Source of the DNA: GCA-2688265 sp964527395
GTDB taxonomy: Archaea > Nanobdellota > Nanobdellia > Woesearchaeales > GW2011-AR9
Direction: 5' to 3'
Length of the DNA: 64,000 nucleotides
Assembly (NCBI GenBank): GCA_964527395.1
Contig: CAZGQD010000002.1
Location: 1 to 64,000, forward strand
The notes under the pieces are model-generated. The model was not told where the DNA came from. It saw nothing but the letters and a program-made list of their open reading frames with translations, and ran no database searches. Both the position numbers and the translations under genes were made by a program. Every line of letters begins with the position of its first letter. Position 1 is the first letter of the stretch. This document shows positions 41,789 to 51,889 of this stretch, piece by piece.

Positions 41789-44700
41789 TTAAGACTTACA
41801 ACAAAGTTCTCTTCCATTTCCACATCCATAAGTTTCATAATTCTGATACCCATCTGCCAAATAATCAACAAAAGACTTACAAGTACTCTCATCATCAGCA
41901 TTCTCAATCAACATACAACTATAGCTACTAAAGTCACTAGGCACAGTATCTTTCAAACCAATAGTCCCTGCTGCAGACCCACAAAGTGTAGTTAATGGAA
42001 CTCCAGTTGAACTACTACTTCCAGCACTTCCAGCATAACTCCTACTTTCGTCACAGTGATATCCATTTACAGACCCTTCACCATACTTATCTGACTTACC
42101 AATCACTTTAGCAAACTGACAATTATAAGCACGAATCTTTTGAAACTCTCCATCCTCTTGCACAGAAGAACTAAACGCCCCTAACTTCCCACCAGAAGCA
42201 TCTTCTCGTAAAAAGAATCTATCTAGCATAGTTTCAACTCTACTTTTCACATCTGAAGATCCAATGTCACTATCTCCTGACTGCATTACAAGTGAAGCAA
42301 TATAATAATAAATTCCCACAGCCTCATTCAAATGGCTTGGATAAGCCTCAATCAACTGCGCAGCTTCAGAAACCACTCGCGAATAATCCTTAGCTACAAA
42401 ATACTCATAAATGCTGCTACTGTCACCAGTACTTACATCAATTTCATTCTTTTGCACCAAAATTGATTCTGACACAGTAACTTCTCCCAGCCCTGTATTT
42501 GCTACAGTCTGATATGCATTATAACATCCATCTGATTGATCTTTATGCATCAAACTAAACTTAACTCCAATATTAGCCTCATCTCGACTTGTAGATTTAG
42601 CTGCACGCTGTGTTTCATATTCACACTCAGTTGTTCCAACTTTCCCAGCAGACCCAAGCACATTAGTAAATTCAAAGCCATCATATCCAAACTTAACTGC
42701 ATTAATTTCAGACAATTCAAATGTACTAGTTCCAGATTTGGTCAATTTGCCACCATCATCATCTGTAGGTTCATAACCACCAGTTAAAACAGTAACATCT
42801 TTAGGAACAGTCAACTCATATTTGTCATCAATTAGTTGATAATCAAATTCAATGTTTCTCTCACGACTAACTGTGCTTGGTACTTTCACATCTTTAAGCT
42901 CCTCACAACCTTCATGACTTCTACTAGAATCAAGTTTGATTGCATTACTATATTCTCCAAACATTTCTGAATTAACTTTACCTAAACTAATTGTAGGTTG
43001 CATTAAACCAGCTGCTCCTGTTGGAATTGTCAAAATCTGATCATCAGCCTGCACTCCAGCACCATTCACATCCATTTTCATACAATACCCTGCCCCATCT
43101 GTATAAATTGAAGGTCGTACAGTAATATCATCTTCATCTAAGAACAAATTTGGTGTCTCACAATCAAGCCATAAACCAGTTTTGTCATCATAACACTGAA
43201 TATAAGGTGCTTGGAAATAACTAAGTCCTTCTTCTCCATAAAAGATACTACTAAGCCCTGGACATGAAAAAGTCCCATCTGTTTGTGTATAACAAGTACC
43301 AATGTCACAATCATAAGTTGCATCTGTACTTAATCCAGCTGAACACTCAAAGACTCCAGGAGCACTGTTATCCTTAATCGGGTAATAGAACTTACCACCA
43401 GTTGAAGTCTTATACCCTTCTTCAAAACAATTATCTATATCTGCTTTTGTTGTATCTACATTTAATTCTAACACAACGTGGTCATATCTATAATGTGAAT
43501 TAATTCTTTGCGGCATTTGCATTTGGATATCTACAAGTTCACCTGAGTTCACGTAACTAACTGAACTTCCTCCATCTAAATAATAGACTTTCTCATTCTC
43601 AAACTGTGAATTCCCTGTTGCTGTTAAACAATCACAACCTTCACCATCACAACTTGTATCAACTCCCGGATTCCCTTGATCTTCTGGTCCAATACATTTC
43701 AAATAAGTTTTATAGTTATCTATCGGACAGCCAGCAGAGAATACAGCTCCAACTTTGTAGTTATATACAGCTGTAAGCCCTTGCGGATCATAGTTACTAA
43801 ACACTCTTTCTTTAGGATAAACGAGTGGATAACTTTTTGTTTCAATTGTCAAAGCAGCTTCTGCGAATGCATCTAAACCAAGTGGAAAATCATAACCAAA
43901 CGCAGCAAGACAAATACTTTGCGCAATACCTTGTGCTCCTCCTCCAAAATACTGACTTAGAACAGCATCTCCATAATCATCTTGCATATCATCTATAGTA
44001 CTTTGAAGTCCAGGTTCAATACTGGAACTAAAATCAGCAACTTTTCCATCAAATAAACTTCCTTCTTTACCAAAATCACCAAAACCATAAGGTGAACATT
44101 GGTTTGACGCAAACGTAATTGCTTTATAAACCAAACCACAGACATGCTGTGAAAAGATTTGCTTACACATCCCCATATCTTGAAACTCAGTATACTTAGC
44201 TTCTACTGCGCAAGTTCGTAAACCATCTAAAATACCTCTAAGCATAGTAAACTGTCCCCAGATATTCTCCAAACACATAGTTTGATACGCGCTCAAAAAC
44301 TGTGTATTAGGGTCAATCATTGCAACTTTCTTATTCTCTGCTGTACGAAGCATATCAAGTGCATAATCTTGTCCAAAAGCTGCACTAAAGTCACGTTCTT
44401 TGTAATACCTTTTATCTGAATAATATGTTCCAAATTTACTATTACTCTCAGAAAAGACTTGATCTTGTCTGTAATGATACTCTTCAGTAGCTCCTGATTC
44501 TTCATCTTTACGAACAGCTTCACGAACTGTATAAACTTTATCTTCACTTCCTTTTTTAGGCTCACATACACACTGATAGAATTCTAAATCATCTCCAATA
44601 AAACAATCACTAGAATAACCCGCATAAAACAATTCACCACTTAACTGCTGACCATTAGCATCAACTAACTCTCCTTTAACATGACCTCTTTCTGTAACAG

Positions 44701-47635
44701 CTCCTGTTTGATTGAAACAAGTAGCAACTTTAGCATCATCTGTTTTTATTGGATCAAACCCAGTATGTCCTGACTTACCTGCTCCATGACCTAAAGCTGT
44801 ATAACCTGGCTTTCTAGGATTCTCACAAATTTGCTGACATGTTTCTGATCTAGCTCCACAAAACCCTTCTGTTCCTGGTGCTTGATAAACTTGAATTTTA
44901 TCAACAACTGTACCTGCCCCAATTGCTGTAAGACCTTTATCAATAACTTCTAATTCATAAATTCCTTTAGCTTCATCAATTGCCTTACTATTCCTATACA
45001 AAGTAGCAGAGATTGTAGTCCCTGACTGTTTATATTCTTCTGGAACTAAATAACAAGTATCTCCTGGAATCTCCAAATCACTAATATCTTCACTTAACGC
45101 ATACCCATCTACATTATTTTTAACATACTTCTGACAATTCTCTACTTCCTCAAGCGGAATACAAGCCCCTGTAGCCCCACACTGTTTCTGCTCTAAAATC
45201 ACTGACTGAATTTCATCTTCTGTTTTAGTTTCTGTCCATCTAGCAGGCGAACTATGACAAAAGGTTCTGTCACATGTCCATCTGTAAGCTTTCTCTAGCC
45301 GACTCTCAAGCTCCCACAACCTAGCAGTGTTCGGGCAATAATCATCAAGAATCTTACTTTGATAATCTTCTGGCAACTTATGATTAGGAGCATTAATCTC
45401 AGGATGACCAGCTTCTATCAATTTATCCCAGCTTTCAATAGTACTCTCTAAAAACAATTGATTTTGTAAAACTCCAACTGGACAAGCATCTTCCTCTCCT
45501 CCAGCAAGCTTTTCAATAGTTCCAGCTACCCCTTCAGTCTTAGAAACAGTAAACCGAAGTATCCGAACCACAACTTTGCTACCAAAAGACAAATAACATC
45601 CAATAGAAGTCAATCGAACAGCCTTCTCTAAGTAAGGGAGTACCTTATCAATCTTCTCAATAGTCCATGTAGTTGAATCAATCACGCCTTGAAGCAATTT
45701 GTCAGCCTTCAAATCTTCAATATCAAGAGGAGCATCTACAAAATAAGATAAATCATAACAACTTGTTTGAGTCTTTGAAGATCCTAATGCACCATTTGCA
45801 TCACGTTCTTGATAATTCACAGTAACTTGTAGTGGAAAAACAATCATTCTGTCACTATACATATTCCAATAACTCTCATCACTATCACTATAATCTTCTG
45901 TAGGCGCTAAATTCCAAGAAAGGTAATGCGAAGTCTTAGCTCCATTTGAAGCTACTTTAGGTTCGTTAGGCAAAATCGCACATCCAACTCCAAACTCATC
46001 ATCTACCATGCTTTGGGTACACGCTTTCTCAAACCTAACTGAATTAATTTGATATGCTGCATCTGTTTCAGACCCAGTTGATAAATCACTTGTTGCACTA
46101 CCTTGCCCTTGATAGTCCATTGTAAAAATAGCAGTCACTTGCTCTCTACCTTCATCAAGCAATGTCGGATCAAGCTTCAACGGCAACTGATAATTAGGAT
46201 CATCTGCAATCAAAAAATCAAAATCGGTAGAATAACAACTGTTCACAATAACTTGGTCTTTAAAATACCCTGCCTTTCCACTTGCATCTACTGCAATAAT
46301 ATAGATATAATATGAAAAACTTGTAGCTGACCCTGCTGAACTAACTCCATTAATTACTTCATTTTCAAGTCCAGATGGAACTACATTAACTGCAAAATCA
46401 TCTAAAGAAAAAGCTCCACCATTTTTTAAATTCACATTACTAAACACAAACTTCCCTTCAGAATCAGCCTCAACCATATCAAAAACATCACTTTCACTAA
46501 AAGTCAACTGCTGATCATAAGTCAATGTTCTATAAACATACAAATAAACTTCCGCGCCAGCTTCAGTCTCTCCAAATATATCTGTTTCAGCTCTGTTTTG
46601 GTAATACTCTTTTCCTTTACTAAATTCAGCAGAAACTGTCGGTTCTTTTGTATCTGATACTACTTCAGCTTCAACCTTAGAAGAAAGCCCAACTAAATCT
46701 GTAGCAACTACAACAATAGAATTCTCTCCTTCCTCAAGCGAAACAGACTCAGAAAACCCACCAGCACTTTCCAAAGAAACAGAAATCTTCTCTTCACCAT
46801 TTACAGTAACCAAAACCTCGCTAGCTTCATCTACATTTCCACTGATATCAATAGATTTCTCAGACGTATAAGAAGAAATTGTATCAACAACTAAAGTAGG
46901 ATGACTATTGTCACTAACAACTGTCACGCTATATTCTTCTAACTGATCTCCAAGGCTAGCTTCTAAGCTAACAACATTACTTTCTCCAGCAACAAGTGGT
47001 GCATTTGATATTGCAAAAAGCCCATCTGTCCCTACAACATCCTTAGCAAAATAACCACCATTTACATATAATCTTACTTCAGTTCCATACGCAGCTGACC
47101 CTGTAACTGTAATAGAATCTCCTGCGATAAGTTCATCAATTTCATCAACTTGTAAATTTATACTAGCAGAATAATCAACTTCTTCACTACTAGTATCTTC
47201 TTCACCAGAATCAGCCTCTTCACTCTCACTTGTATCTTCAGTCTCCTCAGCAGCATCTGTTGTAAAACTATAATATGATCCAGAATTGTCATCCAAAACC
47301 TCTTCATCCCCAGCTACACTCATCACCGAATAATAATATTCAGTCCCTCCTTCCAAACCACTAATATCAAACTCATGCGAAGTCACTGCATCTGAACTAG
47401 AAACCTCTAAATCTAAATTAGTTGCATCTGTTCCATAAAACACAGTCCCTGAAGCCTCTTCATCTGTCTCCCATGAAACTGTAGCTGTAGAAGAACCAAC
47501 ATTGGAACTAGCAGTATCACTAATACTAAGCGCATACGTTATTGGCAGGTTTAAAAACAAAACTACTACAAACACTGCAAAAAACCTAGTCCAATTCTCC
47601 TTACTTTTTCCAAATACCATTACAATACCATTCAC
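41789..47635 (-). CDS. giant secreted Cys-rich surface protein, 1948 aa
   Basis: Signal peptide at about residues 15-36 (FFAVFVVVLFLNLPITYALS). Residues 37-130: fibronectin type III-like (ATVSWETDEEASGTVFYG; GLEGGTEYYYSV). An acidic Ser/Glu linker follows, then two to three Ig-like bacterial adhesion repeats (residues about 155-350). The rest is unrecognised, with very many Cys (FCGARSETCQQIC; CDGEGCDC) suggesting disulfide-rich extracellular modules, and ends CGNGRELCCKS. No C-terminal anchor is seen. It starts 7 bp after the 725-residue gene, so they are co-expressed. Probable adhesin or surface machine component (inference). Confidence 0.75.
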   Translation of the reverse strand: MNGIVMVFGKSKENWTRFFAVFVVVLFLNLPITYALSISDTASSNVGSSTATVSWETDEEASGTVFYGTDATNLDLEVSSSDAVTSHEFDISGLEGGTEYYYSVMSVAGDEEVLDDNSGSYYSFTTDAAEETEDTSESEEADSGEEDTSSEEVDYSASINLQVDEIDELIAGDSITVTGSAAYGTEVRLYVNGGYFAKDVVGTDGLFAISNAPLVAGESNVVSLEASLGDQLEEYSVTVVSDNSHPTLVVDTISSYTSEKSIDISGNVDEASEVLVTVNGEEKISVSLESAGGFSESVSLEEGENSIVVVATDLVGLSSKVEAEVVSDTKEPTVSAEFSKGKEYYQNRAETDIFGETEAGAEVYLYVYRTLTYDQQLTFSESDVFDMVEADSEGKFVFSNVNLKNGGAFSLDDFAVNVVPSGLENEVINGVSSAGSATSFSYYIYIIAVDASGKAGYFKDQVIVNSCYSTDFDFLIADDPNYQLPLKLDPTLLDEGREQVTAIFTMDYQGQGSATSDLSTGSETDAAYQINSVRFEKACTQSMVDDEFGVGCAILPNEPKVASNGAKTSHYLSWNLAPTEDYSDSDESYWNMYSDRMIVFPLQVTVNYQERDANGALGSSKTQTSCYDLSYFVDAPLDIEDLKADKLLQGVIDSTTWTIEKIDKVLPYLEKAVRLTSIGCYLSFGSKVVVRILRFTVSKTEGVAGTIEKLAGGEEDACPVGVLQNQLFLESTIESWDKLIEAGHPEINAPNHKLPEDYQSKILDDYCPNTARLWELESRLEKAYRWTCDRTFCHSSPARWTETKTEDEIQSVILEQKQCGATGACIPLEEVENCQKYVKNNVDGYALSEDISDLEIPGDTCYLVPEEYKQSGTTISATLYRNSKAIDEAKGIYELEVIDKGLTAIGAGTVVDKIQVYQAPGTEGFCGARSETCQQICENPRKPGYTALGHGAGKSGHTGFDPIKTDDAKVATCFNQTGAVTERGHVKGELVDANGQQLSGELFYAGYSSDCFIGDDLEFYQCVCEPKKGSEDKVYTVREAVRKDEESGATEEYHYRQDQVFSESNSKFGTYYSDKRYYKERDFSAAFGQDYALDMLRTAENKKVAMIDPNTQFLSAYQTMCLENIWGQFTMLRGILDGLRTCAVEAKYTEFQDMGMCKQIFSQHVCGLVYKAITFASNQCSPYGFGDFGKEGSLFDGKVADFSSSIEPGLQSTIDDMQDDYGDAVLSQYFGGGAQGIAQSICLAAFGYDFPLGLDAFAEAALTIETKSYPLVYPKERVFSNYDPQGLTAVYNYKVGAVFSAGCPIDNYKTYLKCIGPEDQGNPGVDTSCDGEGCDCLTATGNSQFENEKVYYLDGGSSVSYVNSGELVDIQMQMPQRINSHYRYDHVVLELNVDTTKADIDNCFEEGYKTSTGGKFYYPIKDNSAPGVFECSAGLSTDATYDCDIGTCYTQTDGTFSCPGLSSIFYGEEGLSYFQAPYIQCYDDKTGLWLDCETPNLFLDEDDITVRPSIYTDGAGYCMKMDVNGAGVQADDQILTIPTGAAGLMQPTISLGKVNSEMFGEYSNAIKLDSSRSHEGCEELKDVKVPSTVSRERNIEFDYQLIDDKYELTVPKDVTVLTGGYEPTDDDGGKLTKSGTSTFELSEINAVKFGYDGFEFTNVLGSAGKVGTTECEYETQRAAKSTSRDEANIGVKFSLMHKDQSDGCYNAYQTVANTGLGEVTVSESILVQKNEIDVSTGDSSSIYEYFVAKDYSRVVSEAAQLIEAYPSHLNEAVGIYYYIASLVMQSGDSDIGSSDVKSRVETMLDRFFLREDASGGKLGAFSSSVQEDGEFQKIRAYNCQFAKVIGKSDKYGEGSVNGYHCDESRSYAGSAGSSSSTGVPLTTLCGSAAGTIGLKDTVPSDFSSYSCMLIENADDESTCKSFVDYLADGYQNYETYGCGNGRELCCKS

Positions 47636-47642
47636 TCTTCAT

Positions 47643-49820
47643 CTAATCTTCCGCCACAACTTCAGGTGACCCAATTAATTCACTATAATATTCCAAATCT
47701 GATAAAAACAAATAATAATTTTCATCGCTCGGATCTAATTCTAATACATGAAACACAACAGATCTCCCTTCTTTTGTAGAAAGTGAGCTATCAATCATCC
47801 ATTTTCCATCATATCCACCCATCAAATACTCATCTGTTGTAATTATAATATCAACTTCATACTCAAAATTAGCTTCAGAAAGTACATTTACGAATGCATC
47901 AGACAATAAACCATCTTCACTTTCTAAACTAGTATAAATGAACTTTTCTTCATGTAATGTCTCTCTGTTATCAAAAACTCCTAAGATATCAAGCTCTTCT
48001 TCACTATAAGAATCCTCAGACTCAGCATCCTCGCCACTTTCCCCCTCACTTGATTCAGTAGTTTCTCCACCAGCTACATCACTACCAACAACATCCTCAG
48101 CAAACAACTTAAGTGTTACAAGTGCAGTCTCATCTTCATCCATTTCTTCTTCAAACTCTGCAATTTCTACACAAAGTCCATTTTTGTCAGGCTCATCATC
48201 ACCACGGCAAGTATCAACATCTAATCTATGCTTAATTATAGAAATATCAGACACTGGAAAAGAATAAAGCGGCCGCAAATTCAAACTAACTTCAGTTCCT
48301 TCTACAGCTGGTACAAACTCATTAGCTGGCAAATAACCTTCTTTTTCTCCAGTTACAATCCCTCCAGCACAATACGGAAACAACTGTGTCATTCCAGCAG
48401 CGTTACCCATACCTTCAAAATCATACTCAGTCACACCTAACTCACATGAATACTTTAAACATGTATAACTTAAATTCACATCTGATAATGGTTCAGTTGC
48501 ATACACTCCTGTTCCACTATTTTCAACTAAACTGTTAGTAAACACTGTCATCGGTACTGTATAAGAATTTTCTAAGCAAAACTCTTCTTCATAATTGCTT
48601 GTTGGCGCAAATTCTGACTCACGAGCATAAACTTGCCCACCACGGTTACCATAATTAGACAACAAATGTACAGAAACTGCATATTGTAAAGTTACTCCAC
48701 TTGCATCATCAGTCACTTGAACTAAAACAGGAAAAACAGCATCATAAGTAAACTTCCAATTTTGTATACACACAAAGTTAAGCAAATCCTGTCCACCAAG
48801 TTGGTTAGACATCATTTTATCTCCACTTCGCGGTGTAACTTGAAATGTAAAAGGATAATTAGATTCATACCTAAAAACTACTGAAAGATCATCATCATCT
48901 ACTCCATCAACTCCCCATTCGTAATGGTTTTGATAATAAGGTTCAAGGTCTCCATAAGACACAAACTGTGTCCCTTCAACCCGCAAATTTCGCATATTCA
49001 CACGAAGCATTTCCTTTAGAGTATCTTCAGCAGTTGAAGCACTCCACTGCTTTTTGCTACAGCTTAGTTCAGTTCCAACAACAGGCAAATCTTCATGTTC
49101 CATAGCAATCATATCTTGCGTTAAATCTTCAAGCTTCAATTCATCAAGTTCAGCATCAAGTATCAGTGATGCACTGTCATACATTGACTTAAATGGCACT
49201 GAACTTTCTGCAACATGCTCAATTACTTCTGCAACTGTCTCACCTGACTTATCCATAATTAACAAATTCCACCTAACATTAAATTCTGTTTTAGAATCTA
49301 AAAACTGTGTATCTGCAAAAATATCACTATTCTCTGTCAAATCATATTCAACTGAAAATGCATCTGATTCAAACAAACAATCTCGCACATTTTCTTCAAT
49401 ATAAGAATCAATTTCATTTTTGATCACATCAATACTTGGCCTATCTTCTAAATTCCCATAAGCCCAAAGTGGCACATCCATAAAATCACTAAGTGGTAAA
49501 TGCCAATTGATATCCTCACTAAAACGCTCAGGAACTTCAATGTACCCACCTTGCAAACCTGCAATGTACAAAGCCTCCTCACCAACGCCTTGGATACATG
49601 CTGTCACAAAATTCTCTACTTTACCTTTGTCTGTAGAAAAAGTCGCTTCTGCTCCAAACGAAACTACTTCTGATCGAAGTACAAGAATTAAAGCAACAGA
49701 AATAAGCAAAACAAGTCCTACAATAATAAAAATAGTAACTTGTCCTTTTTTAGAATTAGATAACAATCCAGCTAAAGCTTTAGAGCTAACTCTACCTCCA
49801 TTCACCTCTGTTGTATGCAT
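47643..49820 (-). CDS. surface protein with prepilin-like KKGQVTIFII anchor, 725 aa
   Basis: Start set at the ATG (MHTTEVNGG) because a TATA box (TTTATATACG, about 49843-49852) lies about 27 bp upstream; the longer frame runs into repeat A6. SNSKKGQVTIFIIVGLVLLISVALIL is the N-terminal segment common on DPANN exported proteins, resembling type III prepilin leaders. The large exterior part is acidic and beta-rich with scattered Cys; an acidic linker (GGETTESSEGESGEDAESED) lies near residue 600. First gene of the operon ending in the muralytic enzyme. Confidence 0.7.
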   Translation of the reverse strand: MHTTEVNGGRVSSKALAGLLSNSKKGQVTIFIIVGLVLLISVALILVLRSEVVSFGAEATFSTDKGKVENFVTACIQGVGEEALYIAGLQGGYIEVPERFSEDINWHLPLSDFMDVPLWAYGNLEDRPSIDVIKNEIDSYIEENVRDCLFESDAFSVEYDLTENSDIFADTQFLDSKTEFNVRWNLLIMDKSGETVAEVIEHVAESSVPFKSMYDSASLILDAELDELKLEDLTQDMIAMEHEDLPVVGTELSCSKKQWSASTAEDTLKEMLRVNMRNLRVEGTQFVSYGDLEPYYQNHYEWGVDGVDDDDLSVVFRYESNYPFTFQVTPRSGDKMMSNQLGGQDLLNFVCIQNWKFTYDAVFPVLVQVTDDASGVTLQYAVSVHLLSNYGNRGGQVYARESEFAPTSNYEEEFCLENSYTVPMTVFTNSLVENSGTGVYATEPLSDVNLSYTCLKYSCELGVTEYDFEGMGNAAGMTQLFPYCAGGIVTGEKEGYLPANEFVPAVEGTEVSLNLRPLYSFPVSDISIIKHRLDVDTCRGDDEPDKNGLCVEIAEFEEEMDEDETALVTLKLFAEDVVGSDVAGGETTESSEGESGEDAESEDSYSEEELDILGVFDNRETLHEEKFIYTSLESEDGLLSDAFVNVLSEANFEYEVDIIITTDEYLMGGYDGKWMIDSSLSTKEGRSVVFHVLELDPSDENYYLFLSDLEYYSELIGSPEVVAED

Positions 49821-49977
49821 ACACAAACTTAAAGTGAAAAAACGTATATAAACCTTTGCGAATTTGAAACAAAAAACAAGAAAAAAACAACTTAAAAGAG
49901 CATAAAAACACAAAAAAACAAAACAAAAAACAAATCCAAATAATAAAAAATATACGCAAAAACAAAAAACAATAACA

Positions 49978-50096
49978 GCACTGTCCACTCACTGGCACTC
50001 CCATTCAAAACAAGACCTAAACAACGAGCATTTTTCAAGCAGCGACTTGAAAAATTAAAAGCGAAGTGGTCACGCTTGCAGTAAGTCTGACAGTGC
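49978..50096 (-). repeat. family A structured repeat, copy A6
   Basis: Shortest copy (119 nt). Arms GCACTGTC and GACAGTGC are a perfect 8-bp stem. The core is canonical: ACTGGCA, AACGAGCATTTTTCAAG paired with CTTGAAAAATT, GCGAAGTGGTCACGC and TAAGTCTGAC. It lies 83 bp downstream of the stop of the 50.2-kb gene. The rest of the 49821-50178 gap is A-rich and otherwise empty. Confidence 0.78.
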
Positions 50097-50178
50097 GACA
50101 AAAAAAGAGAAATCAAAAGAAAACAAAAGAAAGGAAATCAAAATCAAACAACAAAAAGAATCTAGAATCAAAAGGACC

Positions 50179-51327
50179 TCAAGAAGCATCTCTTTGCTGA
50201 TAAGCTTCAACAAAAGCATCAAATCTCTGAATTAGCTGTTTTCCAGTTTCAACCTCATTATAATGATTTTTATAACTAGCAAAATCTGTTAAAACAACTA
50301 CTGTCGAAAGTGCTCTATCGAGATCTTCTTCAGAAAAATCTTTTGATGCATCTGCATGCTTCATATCCCACCTACTTTTATCATGTTTCCATCCTTCTCT
50401 TCTAAAAAATTTAGAAAGAACTTTTCTTCTTTCTTCTCCAACTCTCCCTTTTGTTCCTAATTCCCAAGTAACTCTATAATTTCCCTTAATTGAATTATAA
50501 AAAACATCTATGTAAAAATTATCATCACTTGCAAAGCTAGGAGTAGTTACAAAAGACGCATTTGTATCAGTAAAAAAACCTCCAACAATGTCTCCTGTGA
50601 TCGCTGATCCACTCCCCCCATAAGTTGAATAAGGATCTTGTTTAATCTCATTGAAAACAACATTAAAATCATTTAAAGAATTTAACATATTCTTAACCAT
50701 AAGCATCCTTGGGTCTACTTTTATCCCATCAGTTGCAAAATAAGCTACTCTTTTATACGGAGTATACTTCCCTGCGCCTGGATGGCGCCTAGGTCCACCC
50801 ATAACAATGCTATTAAAATTATGATAAAAATGTCCATGAATTTCTCTTACAAATTCTTCAAAAGTTTCTGGAACCCAAAACTTTGTTCTACTTCTACCTG
50901 ACAGAATCCCACTAAATTCAGCTAAACTTAACTTAACTCTTTCATTTGGTAATCTATAGCCCATTTTAGCACTAAATTCTACTTGTTGCATAGCTGACCT
51001 AAAATTAGAATCTAAAGTTCCAAGATACTTATCAAAATCTTTCCCTCTTTGCCAACAATACATCCCATTTCTGTAAGGTCTTTCTGGATTCAAAAAAGGA
51101 TTATCTGCTAAATTTATCATCTCTTCAATTCCAGAACGAACCACATCATAAGTATCAGAGAACATATTCCTCCTATGAGCCATATGTCCAGATAAAACAG
51201 CAGTAGCATTACCATTCAATTCATTTATTCCCCTTATAACAGAACTATTTAGTTCATGAAACCTCTCATAATTACTTATCAATCTTCCAAAACTAGAAAC
51301 ATTTTCAACTACTAACTCAATTCCCAC
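50179..51327 (-). CDS. unknown protein, 382 aa
   Basis: No family recognised. Start set at GTG (51327) because a TATA box (GCTTATAAATAG, about 51348-51357) lies about 26 bp upstream; the frame continues to 51360. Soluble and mixed alpha/beta; conspicuous segments are MGGPRRHPGAGKYTPYKRV, a Gly/Thr-rich middle (STYGGSGSAITGDIVGG) and a basic end (GRVGEERRKVLSKFFRREG). Divergent from the small membrane-protein cluster. Confidence 0.6.
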   Translation of the reverse strand: MGIELVVENVSSFGRLISNYERFHELNSSVIRGINELNGNATAVLSGHMAHRRNMFSDTYDVVRSGIEEMINLADNPFLNPERPYRNGMYCWQRGKDFDKYLGTLDSNFRSAMQQVEFSAKMGYRLPNERVKLSLAEFSGILSGRSRTKFWVPETFEEFVREIHGHFYHNFNSIVMGGPRRHPGAGKYTPYKRVAYFATDGIKVDPRMLMVKNMLNSLNDFNVVFNEIKQDPYSTYGGSGSAITGDIVGGFFTDTNASFVTTPSFASDDNFYIDVFYNSIKGNYRVTWELGTKGRVGEERRKVLSKFFRREGWKHDKSRWDMKHADASKDFSEEDLDRALSTVVVLTDFASYKNHYNEVETGKQLIQRFDAFVEAYQQRDAS

Positions 51328-51384
51328 AAAAAAACCCCATATTAAACTATTTATAAGCATTTATCCTTTATAAACCAACAATCC

Positions 51385-51678
51385 TTGACAAAAAAGATAT
51401 ATACTCCAAAACCTTCTTTAACCTATATAAATCAATTAATAAAACTTTATGACAAAACCTTTGTGGAAAAAGTAATTAACAAAGTTTTCAAGGACAAATT
51501 CAGCAATAAAGTAGCAAAAAGTGCTATATTCACTCTTGTCTTATTTGCAACTATTAACAGCTTCACTGAATTTGTTTCAAGAAGCACAATTTCACTTTTG
51601 CTAACAATTTGCATATTTTATGCCACATTCCAAATAATAGCATTCGGAGAAAAAAATGATAAAAAAAGAAAAATTTGA
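51385..51678 (+). CDS. small two-span membrane protein, 97 aa
   Basis: TTG start assumed; a TATA box (CTTTATAAACC) lies only about 15 bp upstream, so the real start may be a little downstream. A basic N-terminus is followed by spans at about 47-64 and 68-88 and a charged tail (EKNDKKRKI). No family recognised. Its 3' end overlaps a 30-codon ORF, forming a run of three tiny membrane proteins. Confidence 0.5.
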   Translation: MTKKIYTPKPSLTYINQLIKLYDKTFVEKVINKVFKDKFSNKVAKSAIFTLVLFATINSFTEFVSRSTISLLLTICIFYATFQIIAFGEKNDKKRKI

Positions 51679-51748
51679 CAAACTGATCATCTTATATGCT
51701 ATCGCAGCAATCGTCATAATCATAGGAACCTTCTTAGGTTGGTGGTAA
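51656..51748 (+). CDS. tiny single-span membrane protein, 30 aa
   Basis: MIKKEKFDKL followed by one hydrophobic segment IILYAIAAIVIIIGTFLGWW. It overlaps the end of the preceding ORF and stops 1 bp before the next ATG. Basic N-terminus with a Trp-rich end, as in small membrane regulators. Real status is supported by the tight spacing, but no family is recognisable. Confidence 0.45.
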   Translation: MIKKEKFDKLIILYAIAAIVIIIGTFLGWW

Positions 51749-51749
51749 A

Positions 51750-51851
51750 ATGAAAAAACTAACCCTAAAAACTGGATCTGACATCATTTCAATACTCTTA
51801 GCACTAATTTTTCTATTCATAATAGTTGCAAAAGCCACAGGAATCTTATAA
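51750..51851 (+). CDS. tiny single-span membrane protein, 33 aa
   Basis: MKKLTLKTGSDI followed by ISILLALIFLFIIVAKATG. It starts immediately after the stop of the 30-residue ORF, so translation is probably coupled. Faces the convergent cysS gene. Function unknown. Confidence 0.45.
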   Translation: MKKLTLKTGSDIISILLALIFLFIIVAKATGIL

Positions 51852-51889
51852 AAACCTTAAACCAATAGAAAACAAAACAAAAAACAACT

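Noticed and set aside
49821..50116. Upstream extensions of the 47.6-kb surface protein and overlapping small ORFs rich in Phe and Cys
   Set aside because: They run through A-rich DNA and repeat A6; the TATA box and the prepilin-like segment support the ATG at 49820.
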